Source: Microcaldota archaeon (lineage in GTDB: Archaea; Micrarchaeota; Micrarchaeia; Micrarchaeales; CABMGC01). From it: a stretch of 39,046 bases of DNA. Below the pieces are notes generated by a model, which made no database searches, was not told where the DNA came from, and was given only the letters and a program-made list of their open reading frames with translations. Shown piece after piece: positions 32,894 through 39,046 of the stretch. How positions within the stretch are numbered: position 1 is the first letter of the stretch; each line of letters begins with the position of its first letter. The translations under genes were made by a program, and so were the position numbers. The stretch is from contig JAJZLN010000025.1 in NCBI GenBank assembly GCA_021803425.1, positions 1 through 39,046 of the forward strand, read 5' to 3'.

Positions 32894-32924
32894 TCATGAT
32901 ACATGTGCACAAGTGCAATCATGA
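32894..32924. repeat. Compound inverted repeat in a convergent gap
   Basis: Outer arms TCATGAT (32894-32900) and ATCATGA (32918-32924) enclose inner arms TGCAC (32906-32910) and GTGCA (32913-32917), with a 5-nt asymmetric bulge. It lies between two convergent genes, so it is more likely an RNA-end structure than an operator. Confidence 0.35.
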
Positions 32925-32977
32925 TTCTTGTTAGCACGAAGAAAAGTGAGCTCTGCAAAGATACTGACGAGATAAAA

Positions 32978-33010
32978 TAGCCTGTTAGGCTAATTCCTAT
33001 TTTTTCTTTT
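32978..33010. terminator. Probable bidirectional terminator
   Basis: Hairpin TAGCCT-GTT-AGGCTA (32978-32992), followed on the plus strand by a T-rich run (to 33010) and on the minus strand by a TTTTATC tract. It lies between the DUF2269-like gene (+) and the MFS gene (-), and could end both transcripts. Confidence 0.5.
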
Positions 33011-34748
33011 CTAGCCCCTTTTCTATTTTTTCTACTCTGCGCTCATCCTCTAACTCTTCTTTGATTATGCTTTCAGTAAGATCGCTTTCTTTTCCATGGA
33101 TGTATTTTCTTCCCCTCAAAGATGATGCTATTGCAGCTATAAATGACAATGCAGCTCCTATGTAGAATGAGAGACTAAGCGATTTCATAAATGGTGTGGC
33201 TATTGCATTTGGAAACCAATCCTGTGATGTTATTATATTCAGCGTATGATTGCTTATCAGTGAAAGGTCTTTTTGCGGCAGCTGCGATAAAAGCGACTTG
33301 ATTGGATTGTAGCCAAGGAACGCAGCAAACAATGCCGTAGTAGGCGGCAAGTGTGTTACATCCACAGCAACAATTCTGGGCGCGCCTGCATTCAGCATTG
33401 CATTTGACAGTGAATTGGGCAATGAAGAGGCAAGGCTTATTATCACTACAGTGAAGAATATTGCAAGACTTGCAGTTGACCCGCTGTTCTGCAATGTGGC
33501 CCGCATGCCAGAAGCTGCACCCCTGTTTTCAGGAGGAACCGAATTCATTATCGAAGCGGTATTCGGAGATGCAAACATACCGCTTCCAAGCCCCATTATA
33601 AGCAGAATTATCGCGAATTCTAGATAAGTGAAATTGAATGGCAGAGTAGCAAGCATTACGAAAGCTATGCCTGATATTACCATTCCTAATGTTGCAAGCA
33701 CCCTTGCACCGTGTTTGTCCGAAAGCCATCCGCTAAGAGGTCCCATGATTACAAAGCCAAGCAGCATAGGGATCATGTATATTCCGGACCAGAACGGGGT
33801 TTCTGAAAATGTATAGCCATGCAACGGAAGCCATATTCCCTGCAGCAGTATTATAAGCAGTATGAAGACTCCTCCTCTTGCCATGGCGCCAAGCATTCCT
33901 GCCACATTTGCTGCTGAGAACATCCTTATGCTGAACAGCTCAAGCTTGAACATTGGGTCCTTCACTTTCTTTTCGATGAATATGAAAGCAATAAGAAGAA
34001 GCAGTCCAATAAACATGCTAGCGATTACAAAAGGGCTTGACCATCCCATCACTTCGGTTCCATATGGCAGCAATCCATAAGTCACTCCTACAAGTACCAA
34101 TGTAAGTCCTACTGCAAAAGTAGCATTGCCATAAATATCGATGTGCTGTCCCTTTTGTGCTTTTCCAAGTTCTTTTAGTTTGAAGTATGACCATGCTGTG
34201 CCAGTTATTCCCACCGGCACGCTTACTAAGAATACAAGCCTCCAATCAACCACTGCGAGCACTCCGCCAAGCAGCAAACCCAGCAGCGAGCCGACAAGTG
34301 CTGCAACCTGATTTATACCCAAGGCCTTGCCCCGTTCATTATGCGGAAATGCGTCAGTAATTATTGCAGCACTGTTTGCGAACAGGAATGCGCCTCCTAT
34401 CGCCTGTATTATTCTAAATATTATAAGCTCCAGCGCTCCTTGCGATCCCGTATTTGGAGTAAGCGAAAGAAGTATTGAACCTATGGTAAATATCAAAAAT
34501 CCCAAATTATAAAGGCGCACCCTTCCGAAGATATCAGAAAGCCTGCCAAATGTTACAAGTAGTGTTGCAGTTATTATGTTATAACCGAACAGCAACCATA
34601 GAAGATACTGGAATGCGTCAGGAGAGAGAGGATTGAGATGTATTCCATTAAATATGGCTGGTATTGCAATTAGCAATATATTGGAATTTATACTCGCCAT
34701 CATAACTCCAAGGGTGGTGTTAGAGAGCGCTATCCATTTATATTGCAT
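32997..34748 (-). CDS. MFS drug exporter, DHA2 (EmrB/QacA-like) family, 14 TM
   Basis: 583 residues. Proton-driven exporter. Motif A after TM2 is [13 protein letters not shown], the motif C-like TM5 reads [17 protein letters not shown], and a second motif A-like [15 protein letters not shown] follows TM8; the helix count fits 14. A large polar outside loop precedes the last helix, and the C-terminus is a charged coiled coil ([21 protein letters not shown] region). It lies 26 nt after the dienelactone hydrolase gene on the same strand, likely one operon. The substrate is unknown. Confidence 0.87.
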   Translation of the reverse strand: MQYKWIALSNTTLGVMMASINSNILLIAIPAIFNGIHLNPLSPDAFQYLLWLLFGYNIITATLLVTFGRLSDIFGRVRLYNLGFLIFTIGSILLSLTPNTGSQGALELIIFRIIQAIGGAFLFANSAAIITDAFPHNERGKALGINQVAALVGSLLGLLLGGVLAVVDWRLVFLVSVPVGITGTAWSYFKLKELGKAQKGQHIDIYGNATFAVGLTLVLVGVTYGLLPYGTEVMGWSSPFVIASMFIGLLLLIAFIFIEKKVKDPMFKLELFSIRMFSAANVAGMLGAMARGGVFILLIILLQGIWLPLHGYTFSETPFWSGIYMIPMLLGFVIMGPLSGWLSDKHGARVLATLGMVISGIAFVMLATLPFNFTYLEFAIILLIMGLGSGMFASPNTASIMNSVPPENRGAASGMRATLQNSGSTASLAIFFTVVIISLASSLPNSLSNAMLNAGAPRIVAVDVTHLPPTTALFAAFLGYNPIKSLLSQLPQKDLSLISNHTLNIITSQDWFPNAIATPFMKSLSLSFYIGAALSFIAAIASSLRGRKYIHGKESDLTESIIKEELEDERRVEKIEKGLEKKK

Positions 34749-34774
34749 GTATTTTCACAAATCATTTTCTATGA

Positions 34775-35593
34775 TTATTTTAGAGTTGATTCGAAGAAAT
34801 CTACGACCATCTTCCATGCTTCTTCAGCAGCCAACTTGTTATATGTCTGTGGCCGTGTATCGTTGAAGAATGCATGGTGCGCGCCAGGGAATACGCGTAT
34901 GGTAAACGGTTTGTTGTATTTAACAAGCGCATTTACAAGATTGCCTATGCCTGAATTTATCCTGTGGTCTTCTCCCCCGTACAGCCCCATAACGTAGCCC
35001 TTTGCATTCGCTATCTTTTCTATCGGATTTGGGTTTTCACCATAAAATATTATGCATCCATCTATCTTTCCGCCGCAGCCAAGATTTATTGACATACCTC
35101 CTCCAAAGCAGAAGCCCACACTTCCCATTTTTTCTCCCACAGTTTTCAGTGATTTTAGATATTCGACTCCATACGCAAGGTATTCTGTGAATAAATCTGT
35201 AGGCCTATTTACAAAAAGCACCTGATTAACTCTTGATACGACCTCTCGTTCCTCTTTCTTCAGGCTTTCAAGCGCCTGCATTCTATAGTTCTCATCCCTT
35301 TGTTTGTCTACAGGTATTGACATCATGAATTTCATTGCTGCAGTGATATTCTCCTGTGAAAGTATATCGGAAAACTTGCTGCTTGAAAATAGGTGAGGTG
35401 CAAGCACAACATATCCCTCCATTGCCAATCTGTCAGCAACATTCCTTATATGGTCATCAAGGCCAAATATCTCATGTATCAATATTATTCCGGGATGCTT
35501 TTTTTCGTCATCCGGTCGCGTAAGATACGACTTGATTGAGTCATCTGCAGTTTTATAAATCACATCTTCAGATTTCAAATTTTCTTTCAACAA
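34775..35593 (-). CDS. Dienelactone hydrolase family protein
   Basis: 272 residues. Alpha/beta hydrolase with a Cys-Asp-His triad: C162 (VGFCFGGGMS), D209 (YGGEDHRI) and H240 (PGAHHAFFND). The oxyanion/N-terminal pattern PGIILIHEIFGLDDHIRNVADRLA is typical. A non-family insertion of about 50 residues lies between the cap region and C162. The start is TTG 35593 behind a GGGTG site; no ATG lies in frame nearby. First gene of the operon with the MFS exporter; together they could handle a toxic compound. Confidence 0.85.
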   Translation of the reverse strand: MLKENLKSEDVIYKTADDSIKSYLTRPDDEKKHPGIILIHEIFGLDDHIRNVADRLAMEGYVVLAPHLFSSSKFSDILSQENITAAMKFMMSIPVDKQRDENYRMQALESLKKEEREVVSRVNQVLFVNRPTDLFTEYLAYGVEYLKSLKTVGEKMGSVGFCFGGGMSINLGCGGKIDGCIIFYGENPNPIEKIANAKGYVMGLYGGEDHRINSGIGNLVNALVKYNKPFTIRVFPGAHHAFFNDTRPQTYNKLAAEEAWKMVVDFFESTLK

Positions 35594-35643
35594 GATTACA
35601 CCCTAAACAACAGTTAACTCTAAAATATGAGCTAATGGCGCAC

Positions 35644-35666
35644 AATGTAGAATATTGCGCTACATT
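35644..35666. promoter_or_regulatory. Dyad upstream of the dienelactone hydrolase promoter
   Basis: AATGTAG (35644-35650) and CTACATT (35660-35666), a perfect 7-bp inverted repeat with a 9-nt centre, about 20 nt upstream of the minus-strand TATA-like element. An alternative pairing GCGCA/TGCGC overlaps it. Confidence 0.35.
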
Positions 35667-35805
35667 ATCAATAACATTACCATGAATTAACTAAAAACTA
35701 TTAAAATGTTAGTTTAGTCCCTTATACTTAATTTTGTCAGTAACCTAAAGAAAACAATGCGCATTAGCGAAGCTTTTATTGCCTATTCATTAAGCGTGTA
35801 TTCGA

Positions 35806-35813
35806 ATATAAAT
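35806..35813 (+). promoter_or_regulatory. TATA box of the decayed TPP-enzyme gene start
   Basis: ATATAAAT, about 41 nt upstream of GTG 35851, predicting transcription from about 35836. Confidence 0.3.
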
Positions 35814-35850
35814 TATTAATTTATCAGCTTCTAATAAAAGCAATGATTTT

Positions 35851-35921
35851 GTGAAGGCGTATGACTTATTTGTAGACTGCCTGGAAAATGGGCGTGTAAA
35901 GTAAATATTCCGGATAGGCCA
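35851..35921 (+). pseudogene. Relic of an acetolactate-synthase-like (TPP enzyme) gene start
   Basis: GTG 35851 reads MKAYDLFVDCLENGRVK, then a TAA, then IFRIG in the same frame. The N-terminus of acetolactate-synthase-like TPP enzymes typically reads MKASDLFVKCLENEGVxYIFGIPGEE. The match continues through the stop (Tyr codon changed to TAA; Gly to Arg; Pro lost), then disappears. This is the pattern of a degraded 5' fragment; the rest of the gene is gone. The comparison is from memory of the family, so identity is moderately sure. Confidence 0.5.
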
Positions 35922-35990
35922 TCACACCAGTCCAGCTAAAGCACATTTTCAATTATTTACTATGCCGAAGTTACAACCAAAAAATCGTCA

Positions 35991-36000
35991 TATTTTTATT
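35991..36000 (+). promoter_or_regulatory. TATA box of ftsZ
   Basis: TATTTTTATT. The usual 26-nt spacing puts the transcript start near 36021-36023, 12-14 nt before ATG 36035. Confidence 0.4.
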
Positions 36001-36034
36001 TCTTTACAGCAAGTGTATTAATGGCGATTAGTTC

Positions 36035-37102
36035 ATGCCCGATATACTTTCACAGGACGATGAAGAACTTCTCAAGTTCATAGAGTCCGCAAAGCCCAAG
36101 ATATATGTAGTGGGCGCAGGAGGAAGCGGTTCAAACACCGCAACGAGAATGTCCGAGCTTAATATAGAGGGGGCGTCAGTGATTGCAATGAATACCGATG
36201 CACCTCATCTTGCCAGGACAAAATCGCACAGGAAGGTCCTTCTTGGAAAAAGGATTACTAAGGGCCTTGGAGCAGGAAGCGATCCGAAGATAGGAGAGGA
36301 ATCTGCACTGGAGAGCAAAGAGGACATAAGGCACATACTTAGCGACGCGCAGCTTGTATTCATAACATGCGGACTCGGCGGAGGCACAGGCACAGGTTCG
36401 GCTCCAATAATAGCCCACGAGGCAAAGGAGCTTGGTGCGCTCACTGTAGGCGTGGTCACGCTTCCATTTTCAAGCGAAGGAAGAATAAGAATGCGCAATG
36501 CGCTTGAAGGGCTTTCGCGTCTCAAGAGGGCAACGGACACCACAATAATAATACCAAATGACAAGCTACTTTCAGTTGCACCCGACCTGCCACTTAATAT
36601 GGCATTCAAGATAAGCGATGAAATACTTGCCAACGCCACAAAGGGCATAATAGAGATGGTCACAAAGCCGGGAATGGTAAATCTTGACTTTGCAGACCTG
36701 AAGAGCGTGCTGAAGGACTCCGGATACGCTGTGATAGGCATGGGCGAAGCGAATGCTGCACAGACTAATGACCGCGCAACAATAGCGATAGAGAACACGC
36801 TTAGGAGTCCATTGCTTGATGTTGATATATCCACTTCCAAAAAAGCCCTTGTGAATATAGTGGGCGGCGATGACCTTACGCTCAGGGAAGCGGAGAGCGT
36901 ATTCCAGAACGTATCAAGCAGGATAAGCGGCGACTCTCTGCTCAAATGGGGAGCAAGGATAGAGCCGAAGCTCCAGAAGAGCTCCCTCAAGGTGATGGTT
37001 GTGCTGGGTGGAGTGGAATTTCCTGATTACAGCGAAGACGGCATAAAGAAGAAGCTGGTCAACGACGAGCCAGTAGACCTTGACAAGATATTTGAGGAGT
37101 AA
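36035..37102 (+). CDS. ftsZ: Cell-division GTPase FtsZ
   Basis: 355 residues. Tubulin-like GTPase that forms the division ring. VVGAGGSGSNTATRM opens the Rossmann domain, the tubulin signature GGGTGTG is at 115-121, and the T7 (synergy) loop is NLDFAD (216-221), needed to hydrolyse GTP of the neighbouring subunit. The C-terminal domain is intact, and the tail is short and acidic (LDKIFEE). No Shine-Dalgarno site is seen. Followed one base later by secE, an arrangement common in archaea. Confidence 0.95.
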   Translation: MPDILSQDDEELLKFIESAKPKIYVVGAGGSGSNTATRMSELNIEGASVIAMNTDAPHLARTKSHRKVLLGKRITKGLGAGSDPKIGEESALESKEDIRHILSDAQLVFITCGLGGGTGTGSAPIIAHEAKELGALTVGVVTLPFSSEGRIRMRNALEGLSRLKRATDTTIIIPNDKLLSVAPDLPLNMAFKISDEILANATKGIIEMVTKPGMVNLDFADLKSVLKDSGYAVIGMGEANAAQTNDRATIAIENTLRSPLLDVDISTSKKALVNIVGGDDLTLREAESVFQNVSSRISGDSLLKWGARIEPKLQKSSLKVMVVLGGVEFPDYSEDGIKKKLVNDEPVDLDKIFEE

Positions 37103-37103
37103 G

Positions 37104-37298
37104 ATGAAATTCAATCCAATAAGCAAGCTGAAGGGCTTCTATTCTGACGCAAAGCACATAGCAAGCGTGAGCTACAAGCCTGACGCAGACACCTTCAAGA
37201 GGACGCTCAAGATTGTGCTCATTGGGATAATCATACTCGGTATCCTCGGATTCATAATTTCGCTTGTAATAAACAATATTATACTCTCTATCCTATAA
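37104..37298 (+). CDS. secE: Protein translocase subunit SecE (Sec61 gamma)
   Basis: 64 residues with one C-terminal transmembrane helix (IVLIGIIILGILGFIISLVI) preceded by an amphipathic KPDADTFKRTLK segment, the Sec61-gamma layout. ATG 37104 is chosen because GAGGAG lies 4 nt upstream (inside the ftsZ end); the frame is open 24 nt further. It clamps SecY in the translocon. In most archaea nusG/spt5 and rpl11 come next; here an NFACT-R gene follows. Confidence 0.85.
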   Translation: MKFNPISKLKGFYSDAKHIASVSYKPDADTFKRTLKIVLIGIIILGILGFIISLVINNIILSIL

Positions 37299-37314
37299 AT
37301 AGCTCAGTGTAAGG

Positions 37315-38088
37315 ATGGAAATTAAGATAGATTTCACAAAGTCTGCCCAGGACAATGCCGGCGACTACTTCAAGCTTTCAAAGAAATTAAAGAAGAAATC
37401 CGAGGGCGCAGCATTGGCGATAAAGGATCTCGAGAAGAAGATATCAAAAATAAGGGAAAGAAAACCCGAGGCAAAAATAGTAAGGCAGATATCCGAGAAG
37501 AAGTGGTATGAGAAATTCAATTGGTTTTTAACAAGCAACGGAATGCTTGCTATAGGCGGAAGGAGCGCCCTTCAGAATGAGCTTGTAAATTCAAAATATT
37601 TTGACTCTGGCGATTTGTTCTTTCATGCAGACGTATTCGGTGCATCTGCAGTGGTTTTGAAGAACGGTTCAACAGGCGCAAGCTTGCAGGTCAGGGAGGA
37701 AGTTGCACAGTTTGCAGGATGTTTTTCAAGGTCGTGGGACAGCGGTGCGGCTTCTGTAAATGTATATGCGCTTGGAAGGGAACAGGTAAGCAAATCAAAG
37801 GAAAAGGGCTCGTTAGGCACCGGCAGTTTTCTTCTTGAAGGGGAGAGAGAGTGGTTTAAGGGCGTTGCCCTTGAACTTTGCGCCTATTCCGATGATGCAA
37901 AGCCGCCTGGGATCAGCATAGTGCCCCTGCTCACCGCCATGGCGGAGGGAATAAAAGGATACATATTAATAAAACCGGGAATCAAGAAAAAATCAGATGC
38001 AGCCAAGGAGCTATCTGAAAGGCTCAAGTTTCACGATATAGATTACATAATGCAGCATCTTCCATCAGGAGGATTTTCCATCAAGTAG
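37315..38088 (+). CDS. Stand-alone NFACT-R (DUF814) protein
   Basis: 257 residues. A basic coiled coil (about 20-55) followed by the NFACT-R domain: WYEKFNWFLTSNGMLAIGGR, then LQNELVNSKYF and DLFFHADVFGASAVVLKNG. Full RqcH/Tae2/NEMF proteins are about 550-650 residues and start with NFACT-N and HhH domains; both are missing, as is the usual Asp after GGR (here Ser). NFACT-R binds RNA or nascent-chain-blocked large subunits in the full protein; the isolated form has no assigned role here. Same strand as secE, 16 nt downstream. Confidence 0.82.
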   Translation: MEIKIDFTKSAQDNAGDYFKLSKKLKKKSEGAALAIKDLEKKISKIRERKPEAKIVRQISEKKWYEKFNWFLTSNGMLAIGGRSALQNELVNSKYFDSGDLFFHADVFGASAVVLKNGSTGASLQVREEVAQFAGCFSRSWDSGAASVNVYALGREQVSKSKEKGSLGTGSFLLEGEREWFKGVALELCAYSDDAKPPGISIVPLLTAMAEGIKGYILIKPGIKKKSDAAKELSERLKFHDIDYIMQHLPSGGFSIK

Positions 38089-38115
38089 GGCGTGCATTTC
38101 TTTCCCGGTTGCTGC

Positions 38116-38634
38116 CTACTTTTTTGCCCTTGCCACTGCCTTATTAACAAAGTCAAACGCTTCATCTGCAGACGCCCATCCGCTTACTTCGGCCCACTTT
38201 CCAGGCTCAATGCTCTTGTAATAAGAGAAGAAGTGGCCTATCATGTCGCGTGTATGTTTGGGCAGGTCTTTTGCATCAGTTATCCCAGAAAATTCCGGGT
38301 CTATCTTTTCCAGCGGGACCGCCATTATTTTGGTGTCAACTCCTTCTTCATCCTTCATCAGTAAAGCTCCTATCGGCCTTGCCATAACTGTGGTGCCCGG
38401 CGCAAATGATGCTGAGCTTATTACCATAATATCAAGCGGATCTCCGTCTTCGCCAAGACTGCCAGGCACAAAACCATAGTTGAAAGGATATACCATTGAA
38501 GTGTGCAGTATCCTGTCTACCTTTATGAATCCTGTCTTCTCGTCGTGTTCATATTTAATATTGCTGCCCTTAGGAATCTCTATAAATACTCTTACTTTTT
38601 TAGGCGCATCTTCTCCGGCATCAAGCTCCAACAT
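38116..38634 (-). CDS. ppa: Inorganic pyrophosphatase (family I)
   Basis: 172 residues. Hydrolyses pyrophosphate to drive biosynthesis. Family I residues: IEIPKGSNIKYEHD at the start, YPFNYGFVPG, and the metal-binding EDGDPLDIMV, then KDLPKHTRDMIGHFFSYYK near the end. GGTGG 6 nt before ATG 38634 supports the start. Divergent from pyrG. Confidence 0.95.
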   Translation of the reverse strand: MLELDAGEDAPKKVRVFIEIPKGSNIKYEHDEKTGFIKVDRILHTSMVYPFNYGFVPGSLGEDGDPLDIMVISSASFAPGTTVMARPIGALLMKDEEGVDTKIMAVPLEKIDPEFSGITDAKDLPKHTRDMIGHFFSYYKSIEPGKWAEVSGWASADEAFDFVNKAVARAKK

Positions 38635-38690
38635 TCAGTCCACCCGAAAATAATGGCGACTAACATTTAAATAGATACTCTTGCATGGCT

Positions 38691-38702
38691 GGTATTTAAA
38701 AT
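38691..38702 (+). promoter_or_regulatory. TATA box of pyrG
   Basis: The TATTTAAA core lies ~26 nt before ATG 38723, fitting a leaderless start. A second TTTAAAT element at 38665-38672 serves ppa on the other strand. Confidence 0.45.
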
Positions 38703-38722
38703 CCCTATTCTTTAAATAAAAT

Positions 38723-39046
38723 ATGCAAACCAAATACATTGTTGTTCTGGGCTCCCTGATGAGCGGGCTTGGAAAGGGCGTACTCACCTCATCAATCCTG
38801 AAGCTCCTCGATTTCTACAATTACAATGTGCTTCCAATAAAATTCGATGGCTATCTGAATTATGACTGCGGCACCATGAATCCATTCAGGCACGGCGAGG
38901 TCTTTGTCCTTGATGACAAGAGCGAAGTAGATATGGATTTCGGCATATATGAGCGCTTCCTTAATAAGAATCTTACCGGAGACCTCTCAATAACTGGGGG
39001 GAAACTCTTCAGTGCAATAACTTCCAAGGAGCGCAGCGGCGATTTT
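38723..39046 (+). CDS. pyrG: CTP synthase, N-terminal part (continues past window)
   Basis: 108 residues are visible. Converts UTP to CTP with glutamine and ATP. The synthase-domain signatures are present: a P-loop SLMSGLGKGV (usually VVSSLGKG), KFDGYLNYDCGTMNPFRHGE (usually KxDPYLNxDxGTMxPxxHGE), VFVLDDKSEVDMDFGIYERF and ERSGDF. Several normally invariant positions differ (TGG to LGS, DPY to DGY, GHYERF to GIYERF), so it is a divergent member. Confidence 0.85.
   Translation, partial: MQTKYIVVLGSLMSGLGKGVLTSSILKLLDFYNYNVLPIKFDGYLNYDCGTMNPFRHGEVFVLDDKSEVDMDFGIYERFLNKNLTGDLSITGGKLFSAITSKERSGDF

Larger units (their letters stand above)
35594..36034. other. 441-nt AT-rich intergenic region
   Basis: Upstream regions of the dienelactone hydrolase gene (-) and ftsZ (+). 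Contents, in order: TATA-like CTCATATTTTA for the minus gene (35617-35627), a dyad at 35644-35666, a TATA box at 35806-35813 serving a decayed gene start (35851-35921), and the ftsZ TATA box at 35991-36000. No intact gene seen. Confidence 0.5.

Noticed and set aside
35836-35950. C/D-box or other small RNA before ftsZ
   Set aside because: No RUGAUGA/CUGA box pair was found, and the match to a TPP-enzyme N-terminus explains the sequence better.
36205-36990. 261-codon minus-strand ORF antisense to ftsZ
   Set aside because: Exact shadow of a well-conserved gene; Ser/Ala/Pro-rich sequence without any motif.
1-39046. CRISPR arrays, insertion sequences, integrase or attachment sites
   Set aside because: No regularly spaced repeats, transposase or recombinase motifs, or tRNA-end duplications were seen; the single tRNA has no downstream copy of its 3' end.

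Overview
The window is archaeal chromosomal DNA. Support comes from the archaeal order of small-subunit ribosomal genes (rpsM-rpsD-rpsK), TATA-box promoters sitting 24-34 nt upstream of start codons (many apparently leaderless), GGTGAT-type Shine-Dalgarno sites inside operons, a SecE/Sec61-gamma gene next to ftsZ, and a donor-module-less complex I. The gene set (complex I, quinone synthesis, ScpAB, FtsZ, many unrecognised membrane and surface proteins) would fit an acidophile-type lineage such as Micrarchaeota (ARMAN) or a Thermoplasmata relative. That placement is inference and cannot be settled from this sequence alone.

Layout. 1-1433 (-): secreted YVTN beta-propeller surface protein, cut by the window edge. 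1558-9291 (+): one compact complex I operon, nuoA-B-C-D-H-I-J-K-L-N. It has no nuoE/F/G and, unusually, no nuoM. 9357-10172 (+): M48-type zinc peptidase. 10191-11871 (-): rpsM-rpsD-rpsK with long charged or Ala/Lys-rich tails. 12057-13814 (+): acyl-CoA synthetase, followed by a hairpin-rich gap. 14056-17636 (+): quinone module ubiX-ubiD-ubiA-ubiE/menG, facing a long-chain polyprenyl diphosphate synthase at 17642-18520 (-). 18563-20642 (-): P5C-dehydrogenase-type ALDH plus DUF192. 20749-25845: anchored secreted protein, tyrS, P-loop kinase-like protein, two unrecognised proteins, and a tandem HIT protein preceded by a leaderless 20-codon ORF. 25863-28955: alkaline-phosphatase-superfamily enzyme, PduO-type cobalamin adenosyltransferase, scpB and scpA. 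29046-32837: sugar nucleotidyltransferase, tRNA-Val(CAC), methyltransferase, beta-helix surface protein, and a multi-TM protein. 32997-35593 (-): dienelactone hydrolase and a 14-TM MFS exporter. 35594-36034: gap holding what looks like the decayed 5' end of a TPP-dependent (acetolactate-synthase-like) gene. 36035-39046: ftsZ-secE-stand-alone NFACT-R, ppa, and the start of pyrG.

How the parts fit. Complex I, the prenylated-quinone genes and the long-chain prenyl synthase together imply a quinone-based respiratory chain whose electron input is not NADH through NuoEFG. The most unusual features of the window lie in this module. NuoM is missing. The NuoN transmembrane lysine expected before the PFH motif reads as Glu. 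nuoN seems to start at ATA behind a perfect GGTGAT site. The UbiA homologue lacks several of the usual metal-binding aspartates. No CRISPR array, IS element, rRNA or obvious prophage was seen.
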